Shown here in pieces: positions 49,737-58,265 of a stretch of 64,000 nucleotides of DNA. The position numbers and the translations under genes were made by a program. Numbering within the stretch: position 1 is the first letter of the stretch; each line of letters begins with the position of its first letter. The stretch comes from Vibrio aestivus (GTDB lineage Bacteria; Pseudomonadota; Gammaproteobacteria; Enterobacterales; Vibrionaceae). The notes beneath the pieces were generated by a model. It was not told where the DNA came from. It searched no databases and was given only the letters and a program-made list of their open reading frames with translations. The stretch covers positions 1-64,000 of the forward strand of contig JYJN01000130.1 of NCBI GenBank assembly GCA_003263845.1, given 5' to 3'.

Positions 49737-51167
49737 ATGTTTAAGAACCTTTTTGCTAGCCTGCAGAAAGTAGGTAAATCGCTGATGCTGCCAGTGTCCG
49801 TACTACCTGTTGCAGGTATCCTACTTGGTGTAGGTGCGGCGGACCTTGGCTTTATCCCGGAAATTGTTTCAAATCTAATGGAACAAGCGGGTGGCTCAGT
49901 ATTCGGTCAAATGGCGCTACTATTCGCTGTAGGTGTAGCACTTGGCTTTACAAATAACGACGGTGTTGCAGGTCTAGCTGCGATCGTTGGTTACGGCATC
50001 ATGACGGCGACACTAGGTGTTATGGCTGGCGTGATGGGCGTTGAAAAAATCGACACAGGTGTACTTGGTGGTATCCTTGTGGGTGGTGTAGCAGCTTGGG
50101 CATTTGACCGCTTCTACAAAATCCAACTTCCTGAGTACCTAGGCTTCTTCGCTGGTAAGCGTGCTGTGCCAATCATCACTGGTTTCGCTGCTATTGCTCT
50201 TGGTCTTGTTCTTTCTGTAGTATGGCCTCCAATTGGTTCTGCGATCGGTGCATTCTCACACTGGGCTGCAGAGCAAAACCCACAAGTTGCATTTGGTATC
50301 TACGGTATCGTTGAGCGTTCACTAATTCCATTTGGTCTTCACCACGTTTGGAACGTACCTTTCTTCTTCGAAGCAGGTTCATGTGTTAACGCAGCTGGCG
50401 AAGCGCAAAACGGCGTACTAACTTGTTACCTAGTGGCAGATGATGCATCTCGTGCAGCAGGTAATGGCTTCGGTCAGCTAGCGGGCGGTTACATGTTCAA
50501 GATGTTCGGTCTACCAGCAGCTGCTATTGCTATCGCTCACTCTGCTAAGCCAGAGAACCGTGCGAAAGTAATGGGTATCATGGCTTCTGCAGCACTGACT
50601 TCATTCCTAACTGGTATCACTGAGCCAATCGAATTCTCATTCCTATTCGTTGCTCCTGTACTTTATGCAATCCACGCTCTACTAGCTGGTTCTGCGTTCT
50701 TCCTAACAAACACGCTAGGCATCGTACACGGTACTTCATTCTCACACGGTCTAATTGACTTCACGGTTCTTTCTGGTAACGCTCAGAACATGTTCCTAAT
50801 GGTTGGTCTTGGTCTTGTTTACGCTGCAGTTTACTACGTAGTATTCCGCGCAGTAATCAAAGCAATGGACCTTAAGACTCCAGGTCGTGAAGATGAATCA
50901 GAAGATACTGTTGTAGCATCTGGTTCTGATATGGCGGGTGAGCTTGTTGCTGCATTCGGCGGTAAAGCGAACATCACTGGTCTAGATGCATGTATCACTC
51001 GTCTACGTGTTGCGGTTGCAGACACTGAAGCGGTTGACCAAGACAAGCTTAAGCAACTTGGCGCGGCAGGTGTTGTAGTAGTAGCGGGTGGTGTACAAGC
51101 TATCTTTGGTACTAAATCAGACAACCTGAAAACTGATATGGATGAGTGGATTCGTAACCACGGTTAA
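49737..51167 (+). CDS. ptsG: PTS glucose transporter IICB
   Basis: PtsG imports and phosphorylates glucose, taking phosphate from IIA-Glc. The 476-residue protein has the IIC membrane domain ([35 protein letters not shown]) and a C-terminal IIB domain with the phosphorylated Cys in [11 protein letters not shown] (about residue 419). There is no fused IIA domain, so Crr is needed. The ATG at 49737 behind CAGGAG starts the conserved [17 protein letters not shown]; the upstream GTG extension is not conserved-looking. Confidence 0.95.
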   Translation: MFKNLFASLQKVGKSLMLPVSVLPVAGILLGVGAADLGFIPEIVSNLMEQAGGSVFGQMALLFAVGVALGFTNNDGVAGLAAIVGYGIMTATLGVMAGVMGVEKIDTGVLGGILVGGVAAWAFDRFYKIQLPEYLGFFAGKRAVPIITGFAAIALGLVLSVVWPPIGSAIGAFSHWAAEQNPQVAFGIYGIVERSLIPFGLHHVWNVPFFFEAGSCVNAAGEAQNGVLTCYLVADDASRAAGNGFGQLAGGYMFKMFGLPAAAIAIAHSAKPENRAKVMGIMASAALTSFLTGITEPIEFSFLFVAPVLYAIHALLAGSAFFLTNTLGIVHGTSFSHGLIDFTVLSGNAQNMFLMVGLGLVYAAVYYVVFRAVIKAMDLKTPGREDESEDTVVASGSDMAGELVAAFGGKANITGLDACITRLRVAVADTEAVDQDKLKQLGAAGVVVVAGGVQAIFGTKSDNLKTDMDEWIRNHG

Positions 51168-51184
51168 TCCAAACAGTGATTGTG

Positions 51185-51210
51185 AAAGGAGGCGTTAGCC
51201 TCCTTTTTTT
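51185..51210 (+). terminator. Terminator after ptsG
   Basis: AAAGGAGGC-GTTA-GCCTCCTTTTTTT. Confidence 0.92.
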
Positions 51211-51343
51211 GTGCTTGTCGTTTATGACATTAATTTTAGTTACATAGAGTTGATGGATAAATGCACTGAATTGACGAAGGACTGACAATTCTCTCAGCTG
51301 AAAAAGGTATAAATAGAACAGTGTTTTATTTTGCTAGAAGATC

Positions 51344-51754
51344 ATGAAAAAGAGATTACCACTTGTCGGCTTGGCCGCACTTACTTCCATGCAGGTTTCT
51401 GCTTCAGAATCAGATACCCAACTAGCAGTTGGCATGGCTTTCGATCAAGGTTTGAGCGCTGTTGTTGAGCTCGATGATAAGTATCGCATCACCGTAGGTA
51501 ATGATGGTGGCGCGTTTGACATGATTTTAACGCGTGGTGAGTTCGAAGAAGGGCTGCCTTTGACTTGGTATGTGGGCGCTGGTGCGTGGAGTGAATGGGA
51601 CCATAAAGAATTTGGTGCTCGTATACCACTTGGTCTTAATTGGGATCTGAGTCGAGGTTGGGACATGTATGCCCAGATTCAACCGGAGCTTAACTTATAC
51701 AAGGGTCCTGAGCTGCAAATTGGTGGCGCCTTAGGTATAAAATATTCGTTCTAG
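51344..51754 (+). CDS. Small exported beta-strand protein, unknown
   Basis: A 136-residue protein with a cleavable signal (MKKRLPLVGLAALTSMQVSA). The rest has alternating hydrophobic/polar strands (LTWYVGAGAWSEWDH; ARIPLGLNWDLS) and ends in ...GALGIKYSF, the terminal aromatic of outer-membrane barrels. It is probably a small barrel or porin-like protein of unknown role. Confidence 0.6.
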   Translation: MKKRLPLVGLAALTSMQVSASESDTQLAVGMAFDQGLSAVVELDDKYRITVGNDGGAFDMILTRGEFEEGLPLTWYVGAGAWSEWDHKEFGARIPLGLNWDLSRGWDMYAQIQPELNLYKGPELQIGGALGIKYSF

Positions 51755-51815
51755 TCACTTGGGTATATGTGTTCAACCCTTGCTACTGCGCAAGGGTTGA
51801 TTGTTTATAAATCTT

Positions 51816-52403
51816 TTAAAACCTGAAGTTGAGGCCTAGGTTTGCGGAAAATTGATTCATCCAGTCAGTTTTGAATCGAATAATGCATTGTTCCGTAGAT
51901 GATGGAAGGTTACAGCTCCCTGTCGTTTCGTTATCGACAACCGTACCGAGCCAGCGCACTTGGCTTGTGAGGAAAACGGACTCCGAGACTTGATACTCGA
52001 CCCCACCAAAAATACTGGCTGAGAAGCCGTATTTATCGCTCGCCCATTCCACATCAGCGTAAGAACCGCCTAATCCTATACCTAAAAAAGTGGAGACGTT
52101 TTGTTGAACGGGGTAGTAGATGCTGCTTTGAAACAGCAAGTAGTGCATTGATGACTTTGTGTTCAATGTTTCTACTTTACTGCTCTGTGTGGCATAGAAC
52201 AGACCAATTCGCCCTTTATCAAAATCAGTTTCTAATGAAATAGCATAGCTTTCGCCAGCTTCAATGTCGTATTCGGTGCCTTCTTGATTTTCAACGCTGC
52301 CCCCAGCAGTAAAGCCGATTTGTGGTGCAACGTAAAATGCCGCGTGAGCTTGAAAGCTGAACATTGTCAAAAGTGACGCAAGAATAAGGTAGATGTGACG
52401 CAT
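51816..52403 (-). CDS. Outer-membrane beta-barrel protein (OmpA/OmpW-like)
   Basis: A 195-residue exported protein with signal peptide MRHIYLILASLLTMFSFQAHA. Mature sequence FYVAPQIGFTAGG, eight predicted amphipathic strands and the C-terminal LGLNFRF fit an eight-stranded outer-membrane barrel. Two cysteines (SCNLPSSTEQC) may form a disulfide in an outer loop. Function unknown; convergent with the preceding small barrel gene. Confidence 0.7.
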   Translation of the reverse strand: MRHIYLILASLLTMFSFQAHAAFYVAPQIGFTAGGSVENQEGTEYDIEAGESYAISLETDFDKGRIGLFYATQSSKVETLNTKSSMHYLLFQSSIYYPVQQNVSTFLGIGLGGSYADVEWASDKYGFSASIFGGVEYQVSESVFLTSQVRWLGTVVDNETTGSCNLPSSTEQCIIRFKTDWMNQFSANLGLNFRF

Positions 52404-52640
52404 CAGTCTTCCCTCTTTAAAGATATTTTGATCGAATCACTCTCTTGGTTCCAGAATAACGAGTTGTGTAAGCATTAAGGTTCCTAGAGCACAGGGTTCT
52501 CAGAATATGAGGTCTCAAGCATGTTCCGTACGGCGCACCCATATTCAATTGTGACCATAACTCCATAATTCCGCACAAAAAAAACGTATTAATTGAAGAT
52601 ACCTCACACTGATGTTATTACTTTGTTAAAGGGAGGGCTT

Positions 52641-52730
52641 ATGGAACAAGATCTTAAAATAGCTGTGGTCATGGTTGCTGTCATTTTTTCGGTTATCATT
52701 GGCTTCGGTGTTATCGCAATTACCAATTAA
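52641..52730 (+). CDS. YnhF-like membrane micropeptide (29 aa)
   Basis: A 29-residue peptide, MEQDLKIAVVMVAVIF then SVIIGFGVIAITN: one transmembrane helix. A strong GGGAGG site precedes the ATG. Length, acidic-basic start and helix pattern match E. coli YnhF (29 aa), a small membrane protein of unknown function. Its stop is 16 bases before the patatin gene, so they are probably cotranscribed. Confidence 0.65.
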   Translation: MEQDLKIAVVMVAVIFSVIIGFGVIAITN

Positions 52731-52746
52731 AACTGGGTAACGCGTA

Positions 52747-53832
52747 ATGGAAAATAGTGGTCTCATTACGAACAGTACCTCGCATGTTAGCCTTGAAAGG
52801 CTATCCAAATACACTGGCGGAAAAAATGCCTTAGTCGCCCAAGGTGGCGGACAAAGAGGCATTTTCACCGCAGGTGTATTGGACTCTTTTATCCTTTCTA
52901 ATTTCGATCCTTTCGATGAGTTTTACGGCACCTCAGCCGGTGCACTGAATCTTTGCGCTTTTCTTTGTCAGCAACATGGCTTGGGCCGCGCGTTTTTGTG
53001 TGAATTGACGACTCAGCCTGAGTTTTTCCATCTATTTAGCTATATCCGTAAAAAGCAATATCTAGGGTTAGAATGGGCGTTAGATAAAATTTGTGATTTT
53101 CCCTACAAGTTAGATTTGGATATGGGTCGTAGAGTACTGGGAGAGCGCCAAGCCTTTGCTGCGGTGACACATGAAGACAGCCTGCACGACCATTATCTGC
53201 CTATGCTGGAAGAGGATTGGTACAAGGTCATGTTGGCGACTTGCGCCATTCCTAGGCTGTATCCAAGCTCAGTGAAGGTTGGCCAAGATAATTTTGTTGA
53301 TGGTGGAGTGTCGGCAGCAATTCCCGTGCAGCAAGCTTGGCGTCGTGGGGCACGTTTTATTACCGTGATTCGTACGGAAGGGGTGGATATCGAGCTTGAA
53401 GCCAGCGTTTCTGAACCAGAAGTGAAAACTGAGAGCGAATGGCTACGTGAACCAATAGACTCTCTTCAAGGTCAAATGCGACAAAAGCTAGATCAGTGGA
53501 AGTCCGATTGGAATGGTTTTTTTCAGCAACAAATCTCTCGCTCTAAGGAGCAGAAACATGCCAACAAGCATTTAGAACTCATTAATGGAGGGCGATGGCT
53601 ATTTGGTGCAGATGATATCTATCGATTGAGCCACCTGTTGGGAGATAAGTTCGATTCCGGTATCACCGATATGTTGATGGTCCATTATCAAACGTATTCA
53701 TTGACTCAAGACTTTCTAAATCGCCCGCCGGATGATTGCTTTGTTTTGCAGATAAAGCCTTCTCAACCATTGAGATCCAGCTCGTTGTTGAGCGATTTGG
53801 ACGATTTGCGTTTCGATTATCAGTTGGGGTAG
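52747..53832 (+). CDS. Patatin-like phospholipase (YjjU type)
   Basis: A 361-residue serine hydrolase: oxyanion loop GGGQRG (33-38), nucleophile elbow GTSAG (Ser63) and catalytic Asp in VDGGVSAAIP (about residue 182). There is no signal peptide. E. coli YjjU is the nearest well-known relative. It likely hydrolyses membrane phospholipid. It follows a membrane micropeptide gene. Confidence 0.87.
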   Translation: MENSGLITNSTSHVSLERLSKYTGGKNALVAQGGGQRGIFTAGVLDSFILSNFDPFDEFYGTSAGALNLCAFLCQQHGLGRAFLCELTTQPEFFHLFSYIRKKQYLGLEWALDKICDFPYKLDLDMGRRVLGERQAFAAVTHEDSLHDHYLPMLEEDWYKVMLATCAIPRLYPSSVKVGQDNFVDGGVSAAIPVQQAWRRGARFITVIRTEGVDIELEASVSEPEVKTESEWLREPIDSLQGQMRQKLDQWKSDWNGFFQQQISRSKEQKHANKHLELINGGRWLFGADDIYRLSHLLGDKFDSGITDMLMVHYQTYSLTQDFLNRPPDDCFVLQIKPSQPLRSSSLLSDLDDLRFDYQLG

Positions 53833-53868
53833 AAGCGGGGAATCGGTATATCGATGCTTATCTTAACG

Positions 53869-53895
53869 CTACGCACACCAAATAGGTGTGCGTAG
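53869..53895. terminator. Hairpin between convergent genes
   Basis: CTACGCACACC-AAATA-GGTGTGCGTAG, a perfect 11-bp stem without a strong T-run; it probably separates the patatin and pykA transcripts. Confidence 0.65.
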
Positions 53896-53909
53896 TGCTT
53901 GGTAAAGGG

Positions 53910-55355
53910 CTAGGTAACCGGAAGGATGCGCATGCAGTTGGTAGAGCCTGCCACATCCATAATGTCGCCTTGGGTAATAATGAGGATGTCTCCAAAATCG
54001 ACTAGCCGACGCTCTTTTAATGATTTTAGTGCTTCTAACGCGACGTCGAAGCCTGTTTCAACGTTAGTGTCAAAATAGAGCGGCGTAACCCCACGATAAA
54101 GGTTACAGCGATTTAAGGTGGTCTCGTTACGCGACAGCGCAAAAATTGGCAAACCTGTGCTTAAGCGCGACATCATCAAAGCGGTTCGGCCAGATTCGGT
54201 AAGCGCCACCATACCTTTGATGCCTTCCATATGGTTGGCTGAGTAGATGGTTGCCATAGAAATGGTTTCTTCAGCTGTGACAAATGAGCGTTGTAGGCGA
54301 TAGCTAGAGCTTGATTCCAATGCTTTTTTTTCTGCGCCAACACACACTTCCGCCATTGATTTTACGGTTTCAACTGGATAAGCACCTGCCGCAGTTTCAC
54401 CAGAAAGCATCACGGCATCGGTGCCATCAAGAACCGCGTTAGCTACATCCATCACTTCCGCCCGTGTTGGCATTGGTGCTGAAATCATCGACTCCATCAT
54501 CTGTGTTGCGGTAATGACTGTGCGGTTGAGTGCTCTAGCGCTCTTAATAAGCTGTTTTTGAACACCGACTAACTCTGGGTCACCGATTTCAACACCTAAG
54601 TCACCACGCGCAACCATGACGGTATCGGAAGCCAGAATAATGTCGTCAATGTTTTCTTGGCTAGAGACAGTTTCGGCTCGTTCGACTTTGGCGACTAAGT
54701 TGGCCTCTAATCCGGCATCGCGCGCTAGCCGACGTGCATATTTCATATCTTCGCCATTGCGTGGGAAAGACACAGCAAGGTAGTCGACCTTGAGCTCTGC
54801 CGCGAGCAAGATGTCCTGCTTATCTTTCTCCGTTAGGGCTTCTGCTGATAGGCCGCCGCCTTTCTTGTTAATGCCTTTGTTGTTCGAGAGAGGGCCTCCC
54901 ACCGTGACCACGGTATTCACTCGGCAGCCAGAAACCGATGTCACTTTGAGCTGCACTCGTCCATCATCGAGCAGTAAGACATCGTCCGTGGTTACGTCAT
55001 TGGGAAGTTCTTTATAGTCGAGGCCGACTGCTCGTTCATTGCCTTCGCCGCGGCTAAGTTCACTGTCGAGTGTGAATTTGTCACCGACGTTTAACATGAT
55101 TTTGTCATTCTTGAAGGTCGATACTCTAATTTTTGGTCCTTGAAGATCACCAAGTATCGCAATGTGGACTCCCAGTCGAGCGGCAATGGCACGTACTTTT
55201 TGAGCGCGCATTCGGTGGTCGTCAGCGGTGCCGTGGGAAAAGTTCATGCGGACGACATTGGCACCGGCTTCAATGATTTGTTCTAGGTTATTACCCTTAT
55301 CAGTGGATGGACCAAGGGTAGTAACGATTTTGGTTCTTCTTTGCGTTGTAGCCAT
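53910..55355 (-). CDS. pykA: Pyruvate kinase (PykA type)
   Basis: Pyruvate kinase converts PEP and ADP to pyruvate and ATP. The 481-residue protein reads [48 protein letters not shown] and [11 protein letters not shown], and resembles E. coli PykA (AMP/sugar-phosphate activated) more than PykF. It is divergent from mlc. Confidence 0.93.
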   Translation of the reverse strand: MATTQRRTKIVTTLGPSTDKGNNLEQIIEAGANVVRMNFSHGTADDHRMRAQKVRAIAARLGVHIAILGDLQGPKIRVSTFKNDKIMLNVGDKFTLDSELSRGEGNERAVGLDYKELPNDVTTDDVLLLDDGRVQLKVTSVSGCRVNTVVTVGGPLSNNKGINKKGGGLSAEALTEKDKQDILLAAELKVDYLAVSFPRNGEDMKYARRLARDAGLEANLVAKVERAETVSSQENIDDIILASDTVMVARGDLGVEIGDPELVGVQKQLIKSARALNRTVITATQMMESMISAPMPTRAEVMDVANAVLDGTDAVMLSGETAAGAYPVETVKSMAEVCVGAEKKALESSSSYRLQRSFVTAEETISMATIYSANHMEGIKGMVALTESGRTALMMSRLSTGLPIFALSRNETTLNRCNLYRGVTPLYFDTNVETGFDVALEALKSLKERRLVDFGDILIITQGDIMDVAGSTNCMRILPVT

Positions 55356-55672
55356 TTCTGCTTCCTTGCAATCGACGAGTTTTCGTTAAGTATAAGCAAG
55401 ATATTGGATTTTTCTGTGAGACAGCCAATTAAATACGTGAAGTGTAGCATTACCAAGCGGGCAGGCCTTGACTAGCAAGTGTTTGCACAAGACGGTGTTT
55501 TTTTCTTTCAAGAATTAATGAAAGTTTAGTGCTGTGAAATGTGCTGTGATTTGACTAGGTACGCAAAGATTTATTATTAAGCGTGATGTTTGTCACGGCA
55601 ATATGGTAAAGGGCTTCACAATTACTTCGCAAAGTAAAAAAATTACTAGGTTGTTGATTTCTGGAGCGCACA
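55356..55672. other. Divergent pykA/mlc promoter region
   Basis: About 320 bases without a gene; contains a CRP-like site nearer mlc (separate entry). Confidence 0.6.
55582..55597 (+). promoter_or_regulatory. CRP-like operator upstream of mlc
   Basis: CGTGA-TGTTTG-TCACG: both core GTGA/TCAC half-sites of the CRP consensus are perfect, six bases apart, 76 bases before the mlc ATG. E. coli mlc is also CRP-controlled. Confidence 0.6.
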
Positions 55673-56890
55673 ATGTACATGGCTCAACCCGGCCATATTG
55701 ATCATATCAAACAGGTCAATGCTGGTCGTGTATATAAACTAATAGACCAAAAAGGTCCGATTTCTCGTATCGATCTTTCGAAACAGAGTGAGCTTGCACC
55801 GGCAAGTATCACCAAGATTACGCGAGAATTGATTGAGTCACATTTAATTCATGAAACCACGGTTCAAGAAGCGACGAGTCGTGGTCGTCCCGCTGTTGGC
55901 CTGCAAGTCAATAATGAAGGTTGGCAATTCCTTTCGATGCGCTTAGGGCGAGGCTACCTTACGATTGCTCTGCATGAGTTGGGTGGTGATGTTCTTATCG
56001 ATACTAAAATCGATATTCATGAAATGGATCAAGATGACGTTCTCGCTCGCCTTCTCCATGAAATTGACGAATTCTTCCAAACATACTCAGAACAGCTCGA
56101 TCGTGTTACGAGTATTGCCATTACCTTGCCGGGTTTAGTGAATTCAGAGCAGGGGGTGGTTTTGCAGATGCCACACTACAATGTTGAGAATTTAGCCCTG
56201 GGCCCCGAAATTTATAAAGCGACGGGATTGCCAGTGTTTGTTGCCAACGATACGCGCGCTTGGGCATTAGCAGAAAAACTGTTCGGTAACTCTCAAGACA
56301 ATGACAACTCTGTTCTTATTTCTATTCACCACGGCTTAGGGGCGGGTATCGTACTTGATGGCCGCGTCTTACAAGGCCGCCACGGTAACATTGGTGAGTT
56401 GGGGCATATTCAAATCGACCCTAACGGTAAGCAGTGCCACTGTGGTAACTATGGTTGTTTGGAAACGGTTGCCAGTTCTCAAGCTATTCGTGAGCAAGTG
56501 GCTTTGCGATTGGAGTCTGGTGAAGAGTCTTCCCTTGAATTGGGTGATAGACTGACAATTGAAGCGATCTGTGAAGCGGCCGCAGCCGGAGACCCTTTGG
56601 CTGTCGACGTTATCGAGCAATTGGGGCGCTACTTAGGCTCAGCGATTGCAATCGTGATTAACCTATTTAACCCCGAAAAAGTACTTGTTGGCGGTGTTAT
56701 CAATCAGGCGAAAGAGATTTTGTACCCTGCAATACAGACATGTATTGAGGAACAGAGCCTTCCTGTGTATCACAAAGATTTAGAGCTGGTGGAGTCTCGT
56801 TTCTACAAACAAGCGACAATGCCAGGCGCTGCGTTGATCAAGCAAGCGCTATATGACGGTTTGCTATTAATGAAAGTGGTTGAAGGCTAG
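55673..56890 (+). CDS. mlc: Mlc-like glucose repressor (ROK family)
   Basis: Mlc represses ptsG and other PTS genes and is released when it binds dephosphorylated PtsG. The 405-residue protein has an N-terminal winged helix (RIDLSKQSELAPASITKITR), a ROK core and the zinc motif GELGHIQIDPNGKQCHCG...C. The first half matches E. coli Mlc closely (GHIDHIKQVNAGRVYKLID). The alternative is the related NagC, but that similarity is weaker. Its likely target ptsG is 4.5 kb upstream. Confidence 0.87.
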   Translation: MYMAQPGHIDHIKQVNAGRVYKLIDQKGPISRIDLSKQSELAPASITKITRELIESHLIHETTVQEATSRGRPAVGLQVNNEGWQFLSMRLGRGYLTIALHELGGDVLIDTKIDIHEMDQDDVLARLLHEIDEFFQTYSEQLDRVTSIAITLPGLVNSEQGVVLQMPHYNVENLALGPEIYKATGLPVFVANDTRAWALAEKLFGNSQDNDNSVLISIHHGLGAGIVLDGRVLQGRHGNIGELGHIQIDPNGKQCHCGNYGCLETVASSQAIREQVALRLESGEESSLELGDRLTIEAICEAAAAGDPLAVDVIEQLGRYLGSAIAIVINLFNPEKVLVGGVINQAKEILYPAIQTCIEEQSLPVYHKDLELVESRFYKQATMPGAALIKQALYDGLLLMKVVEG

Positions 56891-56928
56891 CGGACAGACG
56901 CAAGTCTTAAATGCATACAGTTGATTAA

Positions 56929-56966
56929 AACCCATATGGCCGTCAAGTTATATGGGTTATTTTTTG
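56929..56966 (+). terminator. Terminator after mlc
   Basis: AACCCATAT, twelve bases, ATATGGGTT, then ATTTTTT. Confidence 0.8.
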
Positions 56967-57022
56967 TCTTAGTCCCGAGCTATAGGCTATGTTGTTAAAG
57001 ATGATGTTTAGTGAGTAAGAAT

Positions 57023-57970
57023 ATGTCTGGTGTTTTAAATACTGTCGATCAAAGAACGAATTTAGTGGGTGAAAACCGGCTGGAGCTATTGCTGTTTAGT
57101 TTGAATAGCAGACAGATATTTGCGATTAACGTATTCAAGGTCAAAGAGGTAATCAAATTGCCGCCATTGACCAAAATGCCGGGTTCCCATTATCACATCA
57201 CGGGCGTGGCTTCGTTGCGAGGGGAGTCGGTGCCAGTTATTGACCTTCGTTCCGCTATTGGCTTCCCACCTTCTACTCTTGAGTCGCCAGAAGAGAATTT
57301 GATCATCACTGAGTATAATCGCTCGACTCAAGGTTTCCTCGTTGGTCAAGTTCGTAACATCATTAATACAGCGTGGACTGAGATTCAGCCACCACCTACT
57401 TCTGCTGGGCGTGCTAACTACTTAACTGCGATTACTCAGATTAAAGAAGGTGATGAGAAGAAGATTGTTGAAATCATCGATGTCGAAAAAGTATTGGCAG
57501 AAATCATCGATTACGATGTGTCGATTTCAGAAGGGGTTCTTGATGAAGAACTTGCCTCAGAAATGGTTGGCCGTACTATTTTGATCGTTGATGACTCTTC
57601 AACAGCTCGTAATCAGGTGAAAGGGACGCTGTCTCAGCTTGGTTTGAATATCATTGAGTGCCGCGATGGTTTAGAAGCTTTACGTTTACTTAAAGGTTGG
57701 TGTGATGAAGGTAAGGCAGTCGCTGATGAACTGCTGATGATGATCACAGATGCTGAAATGCCGGAGATGGATGGCTATAAATTGACGCATGAAGTTCGTA
57801 CTGATGATCGAATGAGTGCCTTGCATGTCGTCCTCAATACCTCGTTAAGTGGTAGTTTTAATGAGGCCATGGTTAAAAAAGTGGGTTGTGATCGATTTAT
57901 CTCTAAGTTCCAACCAGACTTACTCGTCGAAGTCGCTCAAGAACGATTGCGCGGTGTATTGTCGAAATAA
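57023..57970 (+). CDS. cheV: Chemotaxis coupling protein CheV
   Basis: CheV couples receptors to CheA and carries a receiver domain for adaptation. The ~315-residue protein has a CheW domain (residues ~20-160) and a receiver domain with ILIVDDSSTARN and the phospho-Asp in MITDAEMPEMDG. The frame opens at GTG 57011, but MSGVLNTVDQRTNLVGENRL from the ATG at 57023 matches Vibrio CheV starts. CheV suggests a Vibrio-like multi-receptor chemotaxis system. Confidence 0.9.
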   Translation: MSGVLNTVDQRTNLVGENRLELLLFSLNSRQIFAINVFKVKEVIKLPPLTKMPGSHYHITGVASLRGESVPVIDLRSAIGFPPSTLESPEENLIITEYNRSTQGFLVGQVRNIINTAWTEIQPPPTSAGRANYLTAITQIKEGDEKKIVEIIDVEKVLAEIIDYDVSISEGVLDEELASEMVGRTILIVDDSSTARNQVKGTLSQLGLNIIECRDGLEALRLLKGWCDEGKAVADELLMMITDAEMPEMDGYKLTHEVRTDDRMSALHVVLNTSLSGSFNEAMVKKVGCDRFISKFQPDLLVEVAQERLRGVLSK

Positions 57971-58108
57971 TTTAGTCAGAGGCACTGCTTAGCTCTCACT
58001 TTTGAGCCACTAAAGATCTCATCGTACGGTAAACCTGATACAATTATTTTGGTGGTAAAACCGCACTATCTGCGTCCTTTTAAAATTCACTTTTAGGTAG
58101 TATCAAAG

Positions 58109-58192
58109 ATGATTTTTCTTGCAACGACTCTAGCAATTTCTTTGTTAGAAGCATGGAAGAAACGACGCATGGAAGCAAGAGTAGAGCTGTAG
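58109..58192 (+). CDS. Possible 27-residue small protein
   Basis: ATG to TAG gives MIFLATTLAISLLEAWKKRR plus MEARVEL: a short hydrophobic segment then a basic tail, followed at once by a strong terminator. A weak AGGTAG lies ten bases upstream. The compact unit with its own terminator suggests a real micropeptide or a small RNA; unproven. Confidence 0.35.
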   Translation: MIFLATTLAISLLEAWKKRRMEARVEL

Positions 58193-58207
58193 TTCTGTTC
58201 TTTGGCG

Positions 58208-58238
58208 AAAGGGAGGCATTGCCTCCCTTTTGTTTTTT
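58208..58238 (+). terminator. Terminator after the small frame
   Basis: AAAGGGAGGC-ATT-GCCTCCCTTTTGTTTTTT. Confidence 0.9.
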
Positions 58239-58265
58239 GTAATTAGAGGCTTTGTTTACGAAGTT

